A stretch of 12,675 bases of DNA from Mesorhizobium sp. (GTDB taxonomy: Bacteria; Pseudomonadota; Alphaproteobacteria; Rhizobiales; Rhizobiaceae), in the NCBI GenBank assembly GCA_019509685.1, contig JAEKLU010000224.1, positions 1 to 12,675 of the forward strand, in the 5' to 3' direction. Of the stretch, positions 1-7,806 are shown one piece after another. The notes beneath the pieces were generated by a model that saw nothing but the letters and a program-made list of their open reading frames with translations, was not told where the DNA came from and searched no databases. Made by a program: the position numbers and the translations under genes. The stretch's first letter is position 1, and each line of letters starts with the position of its first letter.

Positions 1-2
1 CG

Positions 3-194
3 CTTTTCGCCCCTGCGGTTTCCCCGCCGGCCTCTCACACCAGCGCAGCAGCCAAGCGAGGGAAGGCGACGGCTTCATTCAATGACGCAGCCCAGCCCGA
101 AAGCCGCAAACAGATGCGTATCGGCCTGATGGCGCTGGCGGCCGGATTTCTGGCCATGGCAATTGTCGGGTTTGTCCTGCTGGTGCTTCGGTAG
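3..194 (+). CDS. C-terminal fragment of unidentified protein with terminal membrane helix
   Basis: An open frame enters from the left edge and ends at a TAG at 192-194, giving 63 visible residues. It has a Pro/Ala/Ser-rich stretch, then a polar segment (AAQPESRKQM), then a clear hydrophobic helix of about 20 residues (IGLMALAAGFLAMAIVGFVL) and a two-to-three-residue tail ending in Arg. This is the pattern of a C-terminal membrane anchor or the last helix of a membrane protein. Codon use matches the other genes. The start and most of the protein lie outside the window, so no family can be assigned. It converges on the LysR gene, with only about 18 bases between the two stop codons. Confidence 0.5.
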   Translation, partial: LFAPAVSPPASHTSAAAKRGKATASFNDAAQPESRKQMRIGLMALAAGFLAMAIVGFVLLVLR

Positions 195-212
195 AACGCC
201 GAAGAATCAGGT

Positions 213-1139
213 CTAGCCTTCGGCTTCGAGGAACGCTTCCATCTTTTCCATCGCCAGCCCCGCTTCAACAGCGATGCGGCGGGCAAGCTCGGCGGCTGCC
301 GTGCGAGGCCGGCCCAGCGGCCGGTCAAGCCAGTATGATACCGGGTTCAGCGCCGTGCGCTCATCGACGGCGACGATGCGGCCAGACTTCAATTGGTCGC
401 CGGTCAAAGGCGGCCGCGCCAGCGCGATGCCCAGCCCATGCGCGGCGGCGTCGAGCACCAGATTGTAGTCCTCGAAGCGCCGGTCCTGCGGGCGCGGACG
501 ATAATCCATGCCTTGCGCGGCAAACCAGGCGCGCCAGCCTGAGGCATCGGAATCGTTGATCAGCGGAAATCTCAGCAGCCGGGCAGGGTCGCCGCGCCCG
601 ATTTCGCCGGCAAGGCTTTGCGAGGCAACGGGAAAGACATGCTCCTCGAACAGTTTCACCGAGATCCGGCCCGGAATGCCGCCGCGGCCGCAGCGGATCG
701 ACAGGTCGATGCCTTCATCGGCAAGGTCGGCCTGGCGGATATCGACATCGAGCACGATGCGCAGCTTGGACGGATGGTTCTCCAGCGCCGCCATGCGCGG
801 CATCAGCCACAGCCCGCTGACTGAAGGGATCGAGGTCAGCCGCACCACGGCGGTGCCGCGCGGTTCGACCCAGCGGTCGGAATGGGTGGAGATCAGCGCA
901 AAAGCTTCCGCCGTGCGCAGATGCAGGCGGTTGCCCTCGATGGTCAGCGAGACGCCCCGCGCGCCGCGGTCGAACACCTTCAGGCCCAGCCAATCCTCCA
1001 GCTTGGCGATCTGCCGGCTGACGGCGCCATGGGTGATGTTGAGCTTCTCGGCCGCGGCCGAAAAGCTCCCCGTTCGCGCTGCCGCGTCGAAGGCGCGCAG
1101 TGTCTCGAGCGGCACCATTGCGTCTGAGCTGTGATCCAT
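213..1139 (-). CDS. LysR-family transcriptional regulator (GcvA-like)
   Basis: A 308-residue protein of the usual LysR length. The N-terminal winged helix-turn-helix lies at about residues 9-68 (LETLRAFDAAARTGSFSAAA, then HGAVSRQIAKLEDWLG), followed by a periplasmic-binding-protein-like effector domain to the end. The frame is open upstream of the chosen ATG at 1137-1139, but LysR homology begins only about 8 residues after this Met, so the upstream 47 codons are unlikely to be translated. Met-8 is a possible alternative start; the Shine-Dalgarno sequence is weak for both. The gene is divergent from the EamA permease at 1232, and a LysR-type palindrome sits between them, so it probably controls that permease and itself. 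The effector is unknown. Assignment to the family is firm; regulation is inferred from position. Confidence 0.93.
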   Translation of the reverse strand: MDHSSDAMVPLETLRAFDAAARTGSFSAAAEKLNITHGAVSRQIAKLEDWLGLKVFDRGARGVSLTIEGNRLHLRTAEAFALISTHSDRWVEPRGTAVVRLTSIPSVSGLWLMPRMAALENHPSKLRIVLDVDIRQADLADEGIDLSIRCGRGGIPGRISVKLFEEHVFPVASQSLAGEIGRGDPARLLRFPLINDSDASGWRAWFAAQGMDYRPRPQDRRFEDYNLVLDAAAHGLGIALARPPLTGDQLKSGRIVAVDERTALNPVSYWLDRPLGRPRTAAAELARRIAVEAGLAMEKMEAFLEAEG

Positions 1140-1159
1140 AGTCACAGGTGATCCTCGAT

Positions 1160-1174
1160 TTGATCGTTTGTCAA
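1160..1174. promoter_or_regulatory. Candidate LysR operator between divergent regulator and permease
   Basis: TTGATCGTTTGTCAA is a TTGA-N7-TCAA inverted repeat and contains the T-N11-A core recognised by LysR-type regulators. It lies 21 bases upstream of the regulator start at 1139 and 58 bases upstream of the permease start at 1232, where a shared activation/autorepression site is expected. No convincing -35/-10 pair was found around it. The motif is seen in the sequence; binding by the 213-1139 product is inferred. Confidence 0.55.
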
Positions 1175-1231
1175 CGGCACCGCAAAGGCGCTTTCTGGCT
1201 TTCGAGACCCAAGAACACGAAGGACAGTGAG

Positions 1232-2125
1232 ATGAGCGCAACGACCAGCACGTCGAATCAGACACAGCGGATGGACACAACGGCAGCCATCGCCGTGGCG
1301 CTCACCGTGGTCGGCTGGGCGTCGGCCTTTCCCGCGATCCGCGCCGGCCTCGCCGCCTTCGGGCCGCTGGAGCTCGGCGCGCTGCGCTTTGCCATTGCCG
1401 CCGTGCCGGCGGCGATCTTCCTGGCCGTCAAGCGCCCGGCCTTGCCGAGGCTCGACGAATTGTGGCGCCTCGCCTTTGGCGGCGCCATCTTCGTCGCGCT
1501 CTATACCGTCATGCTCAATTTCGGCGAACTGACGGTGTCGGCGGGTGCTGCCGGCTTCATCATCAATGTCAGCCCGATCTTCACCGCCATCATGGCAATG
1601 GCATTGCTGGGCGAACGCTTCTCGGGCTGGGCCTGGTTCGGCACGATCATATCTTTCGCCGGCATCGGCATCATTGCGGTCGCCGACGGCAACGGCCTGC
1701 ACTTCAACGCCGGCGCGCTGCTGGTCCTTGGCTCCGCACTGTGCTCGGCCGTCAACACAATCGTCCAGAAGCCGCTCTTTGCCCGCCATCACCCGCTGAC
1801 CATCTCGGCCTCGAACATGATCCTTGGCGCCCTTTGCCTATCGCCCTTTCTGCCAAGCGGCTTTGCGCAGGCCGCGGTCGCCAACACAGCCGGTATCGGC
1901 GCGGTGATCTTTCTCGGCATCGTGCCGAGCCTGATTGCCTATGCCGCCTGGGCAACCGCTCTGTCGCGTCTGCCGGCAGCGCGCGCATCAAACTTCCTCT
2001 ATCTGGTCTCGCCCATGTCAGCCCTGATCGGCTTCTTCTGGCTGGGCGAAGTGCCGACGCTGCTCGGCATAATCGGCGGCGCGCTGGCGCTGGGTGGCGT
2101 GATCGTGGTGAATTTGAAGCGATAA
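1232..2125 (+). CDS. EamA/DMT-superfamily permease
   Basis: A 297-residue inner-membrane protein predicted to have about ten helices arranged as two EamA repeats (about residues 17-150 and 160-295). Each repeat ends with the characteristic proline-helix-LGE motif: SPIFTAIMAMALLGE in the first and SPMSALIGFFWLGE in the second, which supports internal duplication. The family exports or exchanges small metabolites such as amino acids; the substrate cannot be read here. The start at 1232 is preceded by AAGGA with a 7-base spacer, so the longer frame from 1148 is not needed; Met-14 is another possible start. It is divergent from a LysR gene, the common arrangement for a regulated exporter, and is followed by a hairpin terminator. 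Confidence 0.93.
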   Translation: MSATTSTSNQTQRMDTTAAIAVALTVVGWASAFPAIRAGLAAFGPLELGALRFAIAAVPAAIFLAVKRPALPRLDELWRLAFGGAIFVALYTVMLNFGELTVSAGAAGFIINVSPIFTAIMAMALLGERFSGWAWFGTIISFAGIGIIAVADGNGLHFNAGALLVLGSALCSAVNTIVQKPLFARHHPLTISASNMILGALCLSPFLPSGFAQAAVANTAGIGAVIFLGIVPSLIAYAAWATALSRLPAARASNFLYLVSPMSALIGFFWLGEVPTLLGIIGGALALGGVIVVNLKR

Positions 2126-2157
2126 AACAAAAGGTTGGAGCGGTTTCCGGACTCAAG

Positions 2158-2185
2158 AAAAGAGCCGCTCCGAGCGGCTTTTTTC
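2158..2185 (+). terminator. Intrinsic terminator after the permease gene
   Basis: AGCCGCT (2163-2169), a CCG loop and AGCGGCT (2173-2179) form a 7-bp GC-rich stem running into six T residues (2179-2184). An A-rich stretch precedes the stem, so it could also work in reverse for mutL transcripts. It lies about 35 bases after the permease stop codon. Confidence 0.85.
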
Positions 2186-2191
2186 TTGCCA

Positions 2192-2315
2192 CCTCATCCG
2201 GCCGCTACGCGGCCACCTTCTCCCCGGCGGGGAGAAGAGGTTGGCGCCGGCACTGAAAATCTCCTCTCCCCAGCGGGGAGAGGTCAGCCGAGCGAAGCGG
2301 AGGCTGGGTGAGGGG
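2192..2315. repeat. RIME/REP-like palindromic intergenic element
   Basis: This non-coding stretch is a mosaic of nested hairpins. GGCCGC-TAC-GCGGCC lies at 2200-2214. CTTCTCCCC-GGC-GGGGAGAAG (9-bp stem) lies at 2217-2237. CCTCTCCCC-AGC-GGGGAGAGG (9-bp stem) lies at 2263-2283. A weaker CAGCC...GGCTG hairpin lies at 2285-2306. The outer ends are also complementary with one mismatch (CCTCATCC near 2192 against GGGTGAGG near 2306). The CCTCATCC...CCTTCTCCCC wording matches my recollection of the rhizobial intergenic mosaic elements (RIME). Such elements occur in many copies between convergent genes; copy number cannot be tested in this window. Confidence 0.75.
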
Positions 2316-2326
2316 CCTTGGCGCAG

Positions 2327-4195
2327 TCACCGCCGTCCGAACAGCCTTTCGATATCGGCGAGCTTGAGCTCGATATAGGTCGGGCGGCCGTGGTTGCAGG
2401 TGCCCGAACCCGGCGTCGCTTCCATCTGGCGCAGCAACGCGTTCATCTCCTCTGCCTTGAGCAGGCGGCCGGAACGCACCGAGCCGTGGCAGGCCATGGT
2501 AGCGGCTATTTTGTCCAGCCGTTCCTTCAGCGTCTCGACCGTGTCGTTGTCGGCGATCTCGTCGGCAAGGTCGCGCACCAATTGCTGCACATTGGTTTCG
2601 CCGAGCATCGAGGGTGTCTCGCGCACGGCGACCGCGCCCGGGCCGAAGCGTTCGATGCCGAGGCCGAATTTGGCCAGCGTTTCGGAATGCATCGCCAGCC
2701 GCTCGGCATCTTCTTCAGGCAGGTCGACGATCTCGGGCAAAAGCAGCATCTGCGACGGCACCGCGCGGGCATGCAGCGCGTTCTTCAACGCCTCATAGAC
2801 CAACCGCTCATGCGCGGCATGCTGGTCGACGATGACCAGCGAATCCCTGGTCTGCGCGACGATATAGTTTTCATGCACCTGGGCGCGCGCCGCGCCCAGG
2901 TGCATGCCGAGCACCGCCTCGGGCGGCTCGACGATGCCGGCGCGCGCGTCGGCGCTGGCCAGCGGCCCGGTGTCGAACGCGGCCTGGTCGTTTTCCGCAA
3001 AACCACCGGAGCGTGGCCTTGCCTCACTATGACCCATGTCGAGCGGCCGATGCGGCGAGCGTGCCGGGTCGAAACCGCTGGAGGCGCGATAGGCCGCTTC
3101 ATAGCTGCGATGGCCATTGGCCGGGCCGGGATGCGAATAGGGCGAAGCACCCGAACGGAAGGCCGCCATCATGCCGGCAGCCCCACTGGTCGCGGCGCGG
3201 ATACCGGCGCCGGCCAGCGCCTCGCGGATGGCGCCGACGATCAGGCCGCGCACCAGGCCCGGATCGCGGAAGCGCACATCGGCCTTGGCCGGATGCACGT
3301 TGACGTCGACAATTGCCGGATCGAGCGACAGGAACAGCACCGTCACCGCGTGCCGGTCGCGCGGCAGAACGTCGGCGAAGGCGCCGCGGATCGCGCCGGC
3401 GATCAGCTTGTCGCGCACTGGACGTCCGTTGACATAGGCATATTGCTGCAGCGCGTTGGCGCGGGTGTAGGACGGGATCGCCACGTGGCCGGCAAGATGC
3501 ACGCCGTCGCGCGTTGCATCGATGGCAATAGCGTTGTCGGGAAAATCCTTGCCCATCACTTGCGCGACACGCGCAAGGCGGCCTTCCGCCGTGTCGTTCG
3601 TTGCCGGCAGTTCCAGCGTCGAGCGATCGGAGCCGGCCAGCGTGAAACGCACGGCGGGAAAGGCGATGGCGATGCGCTTGATGATATCGCTCGTCGCCGA
3701 GCTTTCGGCGCGCTCGCCCTTCATGAATTTGAGCCTGGCCGGCGTGGCGAAGAAAAGGTCGCGCACCTCGACCGTCGTGCCGCGATTGGCGGCCGCCGGC
3801 TTCACCGCCGAGACGCGGCCGCCCTCGATGCCGATCTCGGCAGCAACGTCGCCGGTCGCCGTGCGCGAGCGGATCGACAGCCGCGCCACCGAACCGATCG
3901 AGGGCAGGGCCTCGCCCCGGAAGCCGAGCGAGCGGATGTCGTGGATATCTTCCGAGAGCTTCGAGGTGCAGTGGCGGGCAACCGCCAGCGCGAGTTCGCG
4001 CTCGGGAATGCCCGAGCCGTCATCGGTGACGCGGATGAGGCTCAAGCCGCCGCCCGCCGTGACCACCTCGACCCGGCTTGCCCCGGCATCGAGCGCGTTC
4101 TCGACCAGCTCCTTCACCACGCTCGCCGGACGCTCGATAACCTCGCCGGCGGCGATCTGGTTGATCATCGTTTCGGATAGCTGGCGAATGGGCAT
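2327..4195 (-). CDS. mutL: DNA mismatch repair protein MutL (endonuclease type)
   Basis: A 622-residue protein of normal MutL length. The N-terminal GHKL ATPase domain shows all motifs: [11 protein letters not shown] (catalytic Glu and Mg-binding Asn), [12 protein letters not shown] and [13 protein letters not shown] transducer domain follows, then a variable linker rich in Ala, Gly, Pro and Ser (about residues 335-430), then the C-terminal dimerisation domain. That domain carries [12 protein letters not shown] at 457-468, which fits the metal-binding endonuclease motif DQHA(X)2E(X)4E, plus ACHGSVR and CNHGRPT near the end, the other metal-site motifs. This MutL should therefore nick DNA itself, as in bacteria without MutH. 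The start is the ATG at 4193-4195, where homology begins (MPIRQLSE). A TATAAT lies 6 bases upstream, and no strong ribosome binding site is present. Confidence 0.98.
   Translation of the reverse strand: MPIRQLSETMINQIAAGEVIERPASVVKELVENALDAGASRVEVVTAGGGLSLIRVTDDGSGIPERELALAVARHCTSKLSEDIHDIRSLGFRGEALPSIGSVARLSIRSRTATGDVAAEIGIEGGRVSAVKPAAANRGTTVEVRDLFFATPARLKFMKGERAESSATSDIIKRIAIAFPAVRFTLAGSDRSTLELPATNDTAEGRLARVAQVMGKDFPDNAIAIDATRDGVHLAGHVAIPSYTRANALQQYAYVNGRPVRDKLIAGAIRGAFADVLPRDRHAVTVLFLSLDPAIVDVNVHPAKADVRFRDPGLVRGLIVGAIREALAGAGIRAATSGAAGMMAAFRSGASPYSHPGPANGHRSYEAAYRASSGFDPARSPHRPLDMGHSEARPRSGGFAENDQAAFDTGPLASADARAGIVEPPEAVLGMHLGAARAQVHENYIVAQTRDSLVIVDQHAAHERLVYEALKNALHARAVPSQMLLLPEIVDLPEEDAERLAMHSETLAKFGLGIERFGPGAVAVRETPSMLGETNVQQLVRDLADEIADNDTVETLKERLDKIAATMACHGSVRSGRLLKAEEMNALLRQMEATPGSGTCNHGRPTYIELKLADIERLFGRR
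2872..2906. repeat. Perfect 16-bp-arm inverted repeat inside mutL
   Basis: CATGCACCTGGGCGCG (2872-2887), a 3-base spacer CGC, then its exact reverse complement (2891-2906). In the mutL frame it encodes [11 protein letters not shown], at the junction of the variable linker and the C-terminal domain. The arms pair without a mismatch and are very GC-rich, so the mRNA or single-stranded DNA should form a strong hairpin. There is no T run, so it is not a standard terminator. Confidence 0.8.
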
Positions 4196-4267
4196 CCCAC
4201 GATTATAGGCGGATTCGAGGCCGCTGCGGATAGACCAATTTCATCCAACCGTCTGTCGGCATCCAAA

Positions 4268-5119
4268 TCAGCCGGGTTTAACCACTTGCCGCAGATCCAC
4301 CCCATCCGGCAGCCGAACCTGCCGGGTCAGCTTTGGGATATCCTTCCAGCCTTTCTTGCCCAGAATCTGAACCTTTTGGGTAAGAAGCTGTGTCTTGCAA
4401 TGCGCACAACCGAGAAGCTCCGATCCCATCATGACCGTATCCACAGCGGGCTTGCGGATTTTCGGGTTAGCTCTCATCAAATCAGCGAACGGCTTACTGC
4501 CGACAGGGTGCTGAAAAAGACTATCGTAATGTTTGGCGAACAGATCGTGGTCTGAAAACATCTGCCCCGTTTTGCTTATTTTCCGCAGGTATCGACTGCA
4601 TTTCCAGCAACTCGGATAAGTCTGCAGCATGAAAAAGACGAAAAGCCCGCCGAGGACGAAACCAACAAAATCTATCACTGCTAACCAGTAGCCAAAATCG
4701 CCAACTTCGCCCGTGTCGATATGGCCGCCATGCCCAGCTCTAAGATGCATCGATCGCAAATAGGTGTCGAGATAGTCCCGAAAACCAATGGCATCGGAAG
4801 CCATAGTGCCATCATCGAGGACCAGCGATCGGTACTCCCCATAGTAGATGACCAGTTGCGCCGCTGCGGTCACAATGAGGATTTGGGCGAGAAGAAACCA
4901 CGTAGGTCGAGTGTGAAAGAATAGGCTGGCGAAATAGTATCCCGATGCCGCAGCCACGCCTGTGAGCAATGCTCCTGCCGGGATGAACACCCAAAAGCTA
5001 AACGAAAAAATGTTGAAGCCGGTTAAGCGGTTGATACCGATCACCGCCAGGGCAACCAACACGAAAGAAATCAGACCGAATACGGCAACGCCGAGATGGC
5101 CACCGAGTTTGGCAATCAT
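4268..5119 (-). CDS. Unrecognised four-helix membrane protein with two CxxC pairs
   Basis: I do not recognise this 283-residue protein. It has three N-terminal hydrophobic segments at about residues 10-29, 40-68 and 73-95. A polar loop of about 45 residues (GHGGHIDTGEVGD) follows, then a fourth helix at about 142-165. The C-terminal soluble part of about 115 residues carries C171-W-K-C174 and C238-A-H-C241; two such pairs could form one split zinc-binding site or a redox site. The start ATG at 5117-5119 follows a GGGGGGAA stretch; an in-frame TTG 13 codons upstream has no ribosome binding site. Base composition is clearly less GC-rich than its neighbours (hand counts of two 60-base lines gave 45% and 53%), which suggests recent acquisition. 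It is transcribed toward mutL with about 70 bases between. Confidence 0.75.
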   Translation of the reverse strand: MIAKLGGHLGVAVFGLISFVLVALAVIGINRLTGFNIFSFSFWVFIPAGALLTGVAAASGYYFASLFFHTRPTWFLLAQILIVTAAAQLVIYYGEYRSLVLDDGTMASDAIGFRDYLDTYLRSMHLRAGHGGHIDTGEVGDFGYWLAVIDFVGFVLGGLFVFFMLQTYPSCWKCSRYLRKISKTGQMFSDHDLFAKHYDSLFQHPVGSKPFADLMRANPKIRKPAVDTVMMGSELLGCAHCKTQLLTQKVQILGKKGWKDIPKLTRQVRLPDGVDLRQVVKPG

Positions 5120-5199
5120 CGTTCCCCCCGAATCCAATAGACAATCACGAAACCACAACTGCTACTTCTGATAGAAAATATCTCTAGTTGCAACCGATT

Positions 5200-6102
5200 T
5201 TAGGCTTGCGCCACCAGCCAATCCCTGACTTTGCGTGCATTCTCACGCAGGTCACGGTTCTTCGGCCAGATGACATGAAACGCAATGCCGGTCCGCATCA
5301 CATGGTCGGTCACCGGCACCAGCAGGCCTGATGCCACAAGACGCTCCACCAGGTGGCGCCAGCCAAGCGAGATGCCTTGGCCCTCCATCACCGCCTGGAT
5401 CACCAGCGCATAGTCGTTGATGCGCAGGCCGCGCTCGGCGTTGCGCAGGCTGGTTCCGGCGGATGCGAACCATTCGTCCCAGTTCGGCGCTTCGCGATAG
5501 GGCTCCTCGAGATGGATGAGCCGGTGCGTCGCCAGCTCCTCGACGGTTCTCGGCATGCCGAATTTGGCGAGGTAGCTCGGGCCCGCGACCGGGAAGATCT
5601 CTTCGTCGGAGAGCGACAGCGAATGGTAGTCCGGCCAGTCGCGCGGCACGCCGCCGCGCACGCCGAGCGGAATGCCCTCGGCGATGATGTCGAGGTCGCG
5701 GTCGGCTGTCTGGATGCGCAGGTCGACGCCCGGCAGCTCGTCACGGAACTGCTGCAAGCGCGGCATCATCCAGAACGAGCCGAAAGCGGTCGAGGCGGCA
5801 AGCGTGACATGGCCGCCGCTCGCCTGCAGGCGCAGATCCTCGGCCGACTTGCGGATATGCGAGAGCCCCAGCGAAACGTCGGCGTGGAAGCGCTCTCCGG
5901 CCTCGGTCAAAAGCACCTGGCGATGGCGGCGCTGGAAGAGCTGGGCGCCGAGCTGTTCCTCCAGCCCACGCACCGCATAGGAGACGGCGGCCTGCGTCAT
6001 GCCGAGCTCTCGGCCGGCGGCGGTGAAGCTGGACAACCGACCGGCCGCCTCGAAGACGATCAGGCTGCCGGCGGAGGGGAGGAGGTGGCGCAGGCTTCGC
6101 AT
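5200..6102 (-). CDS. LysR-family transcriptional regulator (GcvA-like)
   Basis: A 300-residue LysR protein. The helix-turn-helix lies at about residues 10-68 (SSFTAAGRELGMTQAAVSYA, then RGLEEQLGAQLFQRRHR), with the effector-binding domain from about 90 to the end (VTLAASTAFGSFWMMPRLQQ, ISLGWRHLV). The GcvA-type look is a resemblance, not an orthology claim. An in-frame stop lies 9 bases upstream of the ATG at 6100-6102, which fixes that as the earliest ATG; the ribosome binding site is weak. It is divergent from the MttB-superfamily gene at 6192, with a LysR-type palindrome directly at its own start, so it is the best candidate regulator for the methyltransferase and binding-protein pair and probably autoregulates. 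Confidence 0.94.
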   Translation of the reverse strand: MRSLRHLLPSAGSLIVFEAAGRLSSFTAAGRELGMTQAAVSYAVRGLEEQLGAQLFQRRHRQVLLTEAGERFHADVSLGLSHIRKSAEDLRLQASGGHVTLAASTAFGSFWMMPRLQQFRDELPGVDLRIQTADRDLDIIAEGIPLGVRGGVPRDWPDYHSLSLSDEEIFPVAGPSYLAKFGMPRTVEELATHRLIHLEEPYREAPNWDEWFASAGTSLRNAERGLRINDYALVIQAVMEGQGISLGWRHLVERLVASGLLVPVTDHVMRTGIAFHVIWPKNRDLRENARKVRDWLVAQA

Positions 6103-6115
6103 AAGCGCAGCTTAT
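6101..6115. promoter_or_regulatory. Candidate LysR operator overlapping the regulator start codon
   Basis: ATAAGC-GCA-GCTTAT is a perfect 6-bp inverted repeat containing a T-N11-A core (T6102 to A6114). It overlaps the ATG of the 5200-6102 regulator and lies 76 bases upstream of the methyltransferase start. A second, looser inverted repeat is TAGCG (6135-6139) with CGCTA (6159-6163). Occupancy of the first site would block the regulator's own expression and could activate the divergent gene; this role is inferred. Confidence 0.5.
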
Positions 6116-6191
6116 ACAAGCCATCAGGATTTTCTAGCGTCACAGCCATATTTTGCCTCGCTAACTTGGTCAGCGGGAAGAAGGAGGCTCT

Positions 6192-7742
6192 ATGAACGCA
6201 CCGGCCGCTGAATTGATCGAGCAGACCCACCGTCGTGGCGGCGGTCGTCTTGGGCGCAAGGCGCTGAGAAGCGCGCCCATCGCGTCTTTCCCGACCCTGG
6301 TCCGCAACATACCCGTTTACGAGATCGTGCCCGACGAGGCGGTGGAGCTGATCCACGACGAGTCGCTCAAAATCCTCGAAGAGGTGGGTTGCGAGTTCCG
6401 CGACGACGGGGCGATCGAGCTCTGGAAGGCGGCCGGCGCCGATGTCAGGCAAACGCGCGTCCGCATCGACCGCGCGCTCTTGATGGAGCTCGTTTCGAAG
6501 GTCCCGTCGGAGTTTACGCTCAACGCGCGAAATCCCGAGCGCACGGTGCGGGTCGGCGGCAAGAACTCGATCTTCGTGCCGATGTATGGCGCGCCCTATG
6601 TCCGTGACCTCGACAACAAGCGCCGCTACGGCACGCTCGACGACCTCAACAATTTCCACAAGCTCGCCTACATGGCGCCGGCGCTGCATTCCTCGAGCTC
6701 GGTCATCTGCGAGCCGATGGAAATCGCGGTGCCGAAGCGGCATTTGCACATCATCCACTCGGCGTTGAAACATTCCGACAAGCCGTTCATGGGCATCGTG
6801 ACGTCGAAGGAGCGCGCCGAGGACACGATGGCGATGGCTGCGATCGTCTTCGGCGAGGACTTCGTGCGCGACAACCCGGTGCTGGTCGCGATCACCAACT
6901 GCAATTCGCCGCTGGTGTGGGATGCCACCATGATCGATGCGATGCGGGTCTATGCGAGCCACAATCAGCCGCTGATCCTGGCGCCCTTCGCGCTGTGCGG
7001 CGCCTCGACCTCGGCGTCGGCTGTCGGCGCGGTGGCGCAGGTCAATGCCGAGGCGCTGGCTGGCGTTGCGCTCACCCAGCTGATCCGTCCGGGCTCGCCG
7101 CAGCTCTACGGCCAGTTCATGGTCACCGTCGACATGAAGACCGGCGCGCCCATGGGTGGCACGCCGGAAGCGGCGCAGATGATGTATCTGATGGGCGCCC
7201 TGGCCCGGAAATACAAACTGCCGTGGCGCACCTCCGGCTTCCATGTCGGCTCCAAGCTCAACGACGCCCAGGCCGGCTACGAAGCGAACATGCTGATGCA
7301 TGCCGCGATCCTGTCCGGCGCCAACTACATCTGGCATTCCGCCGGCTGGCTGGAGGCGGGCCTGACCTGCGGTTATTCGAAATTCGCCACCGACTGCGAG
7401 CAGCTGGTCGCGTGGTACAAATATGCCGGCGGCGTGCCGTTCGACGACTTCAAGGAAGCTCTTGCCGCGATCCGCGAGGTCGGTCCGCAGGGCCATTTCC
7501 TGGGTACCCAGCACACGCTCGAGCATTTCGAGAGCGCCTTCTTCATGCCCAACATCATGGACTTCAATTCCTTCGAGCAATGGAGCGCCGAAGGCGCGAA
7601 GGACCATGACACGCGCGGCATCGAAAAGGCGCGCAATATGCTGGCCGACTATCAGGAGCCGAAGCTCGACGAGGGCATCGCCGAAGGCCTCAAGGATCTG
7701 ATCGCGCGACGTGAGGAGAAGCTGCCCGACACCGTGAGCTAA
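6192..7742 (+). CDS. MttB-superfamily (trimethylamine methyltransferase-like) protein, non-pyrrolysine
   Basis: A 516-residue protein of the trimethylamine methyltransferase family, a TIM-barrel enzyme class that moves a methyl group from a methylated amine to a corrinoid protein. Family signatures visible are [20 protein letters not shown] near the start, [10 protein letters not shown], and [14 protein letters not shown] followed by [19 protein letters not shown]. The frame is open throughout with no internal TAG. At the place where I recall pyrrolysine in archaeal MttB (before the SK-DAQAG motif) there is an ordinary residue, about His351. This groups it with the non-pyrrolysine members, among which glycine-betaine and proline-betaine methyltransferases are known. 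AAGGAGG lies 4 bases upstream of the ATG, a strong site. The ABC binding-protein gene follows after 64 bases, probably in one operon. No corrinoid partner gene is in the window, so the substrate is open. Confidence 0.88.
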   Translation: MNAPAAELIEQTHRRGGGRLGRKALRSAPIASFPTLVRNIPVYEIVPDEAVELIHDESLKILEEVGCEFRDDGAIELWKAAGADVRQTRVRIDRALLMELVSKVPSEFTLNARNPERTVRVGGKNSIFVPMYGAPYVRDLDNKRRYGTLDDLNNFHKLAYMAPALHSSSSVICEPMEIAVPKRHLHIIHSALKHSDKPFMGIVTSKERAEDTMAMAAIVFGEDFVRDNPVLVAITNCNSPLVWDATMIDAMRVYASHNQPLILAPFALCGASTSASAVGAVAQVNAEALAGVALTQLIRPGSPQLYGQFMVTVDMKTGAPMGGTPEAAQMMYLMGALARKYKLPWRTSGFHVGSKLNDAQAGYEANMLMHAAILSGANYIWHSAGWLEAGLTCGYSKFATDCEQLVAWYKYAGGVPFDDFKEALAAIREVGPQGHFLGTQHTLEHFESAFFMPNIMDFNSFEQWSAEGAKDHDTRGIEKARNMLADYQEPKLDEGIAEGLKDLIARREEKLPDTVS

Positions 7743-7806
7743 AGCAGGGGACGCACTTAGAACGACAGGCAAAGACCTGCAGGGAACAGAAATGGGAGAA
7801 CAACAA

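Noticed and set aside
198..224. GCCGAAG...CTTCGGC inverted repeat as a terminator for the convergent pair at the left edge
   Set aside because: The stem is 7 bp with a 13-base loop and no T run on either side, and it overlaps the end of the LysR gene.
2318..4180. A 620-codon open frame on the plus strand opposite mutL
   Set aside because: It mirrors mutL almost exactly. Its translation is rich in Arg, His and Gly with no domain pattern, as expected from the antisense frame of a GC-rich gene.
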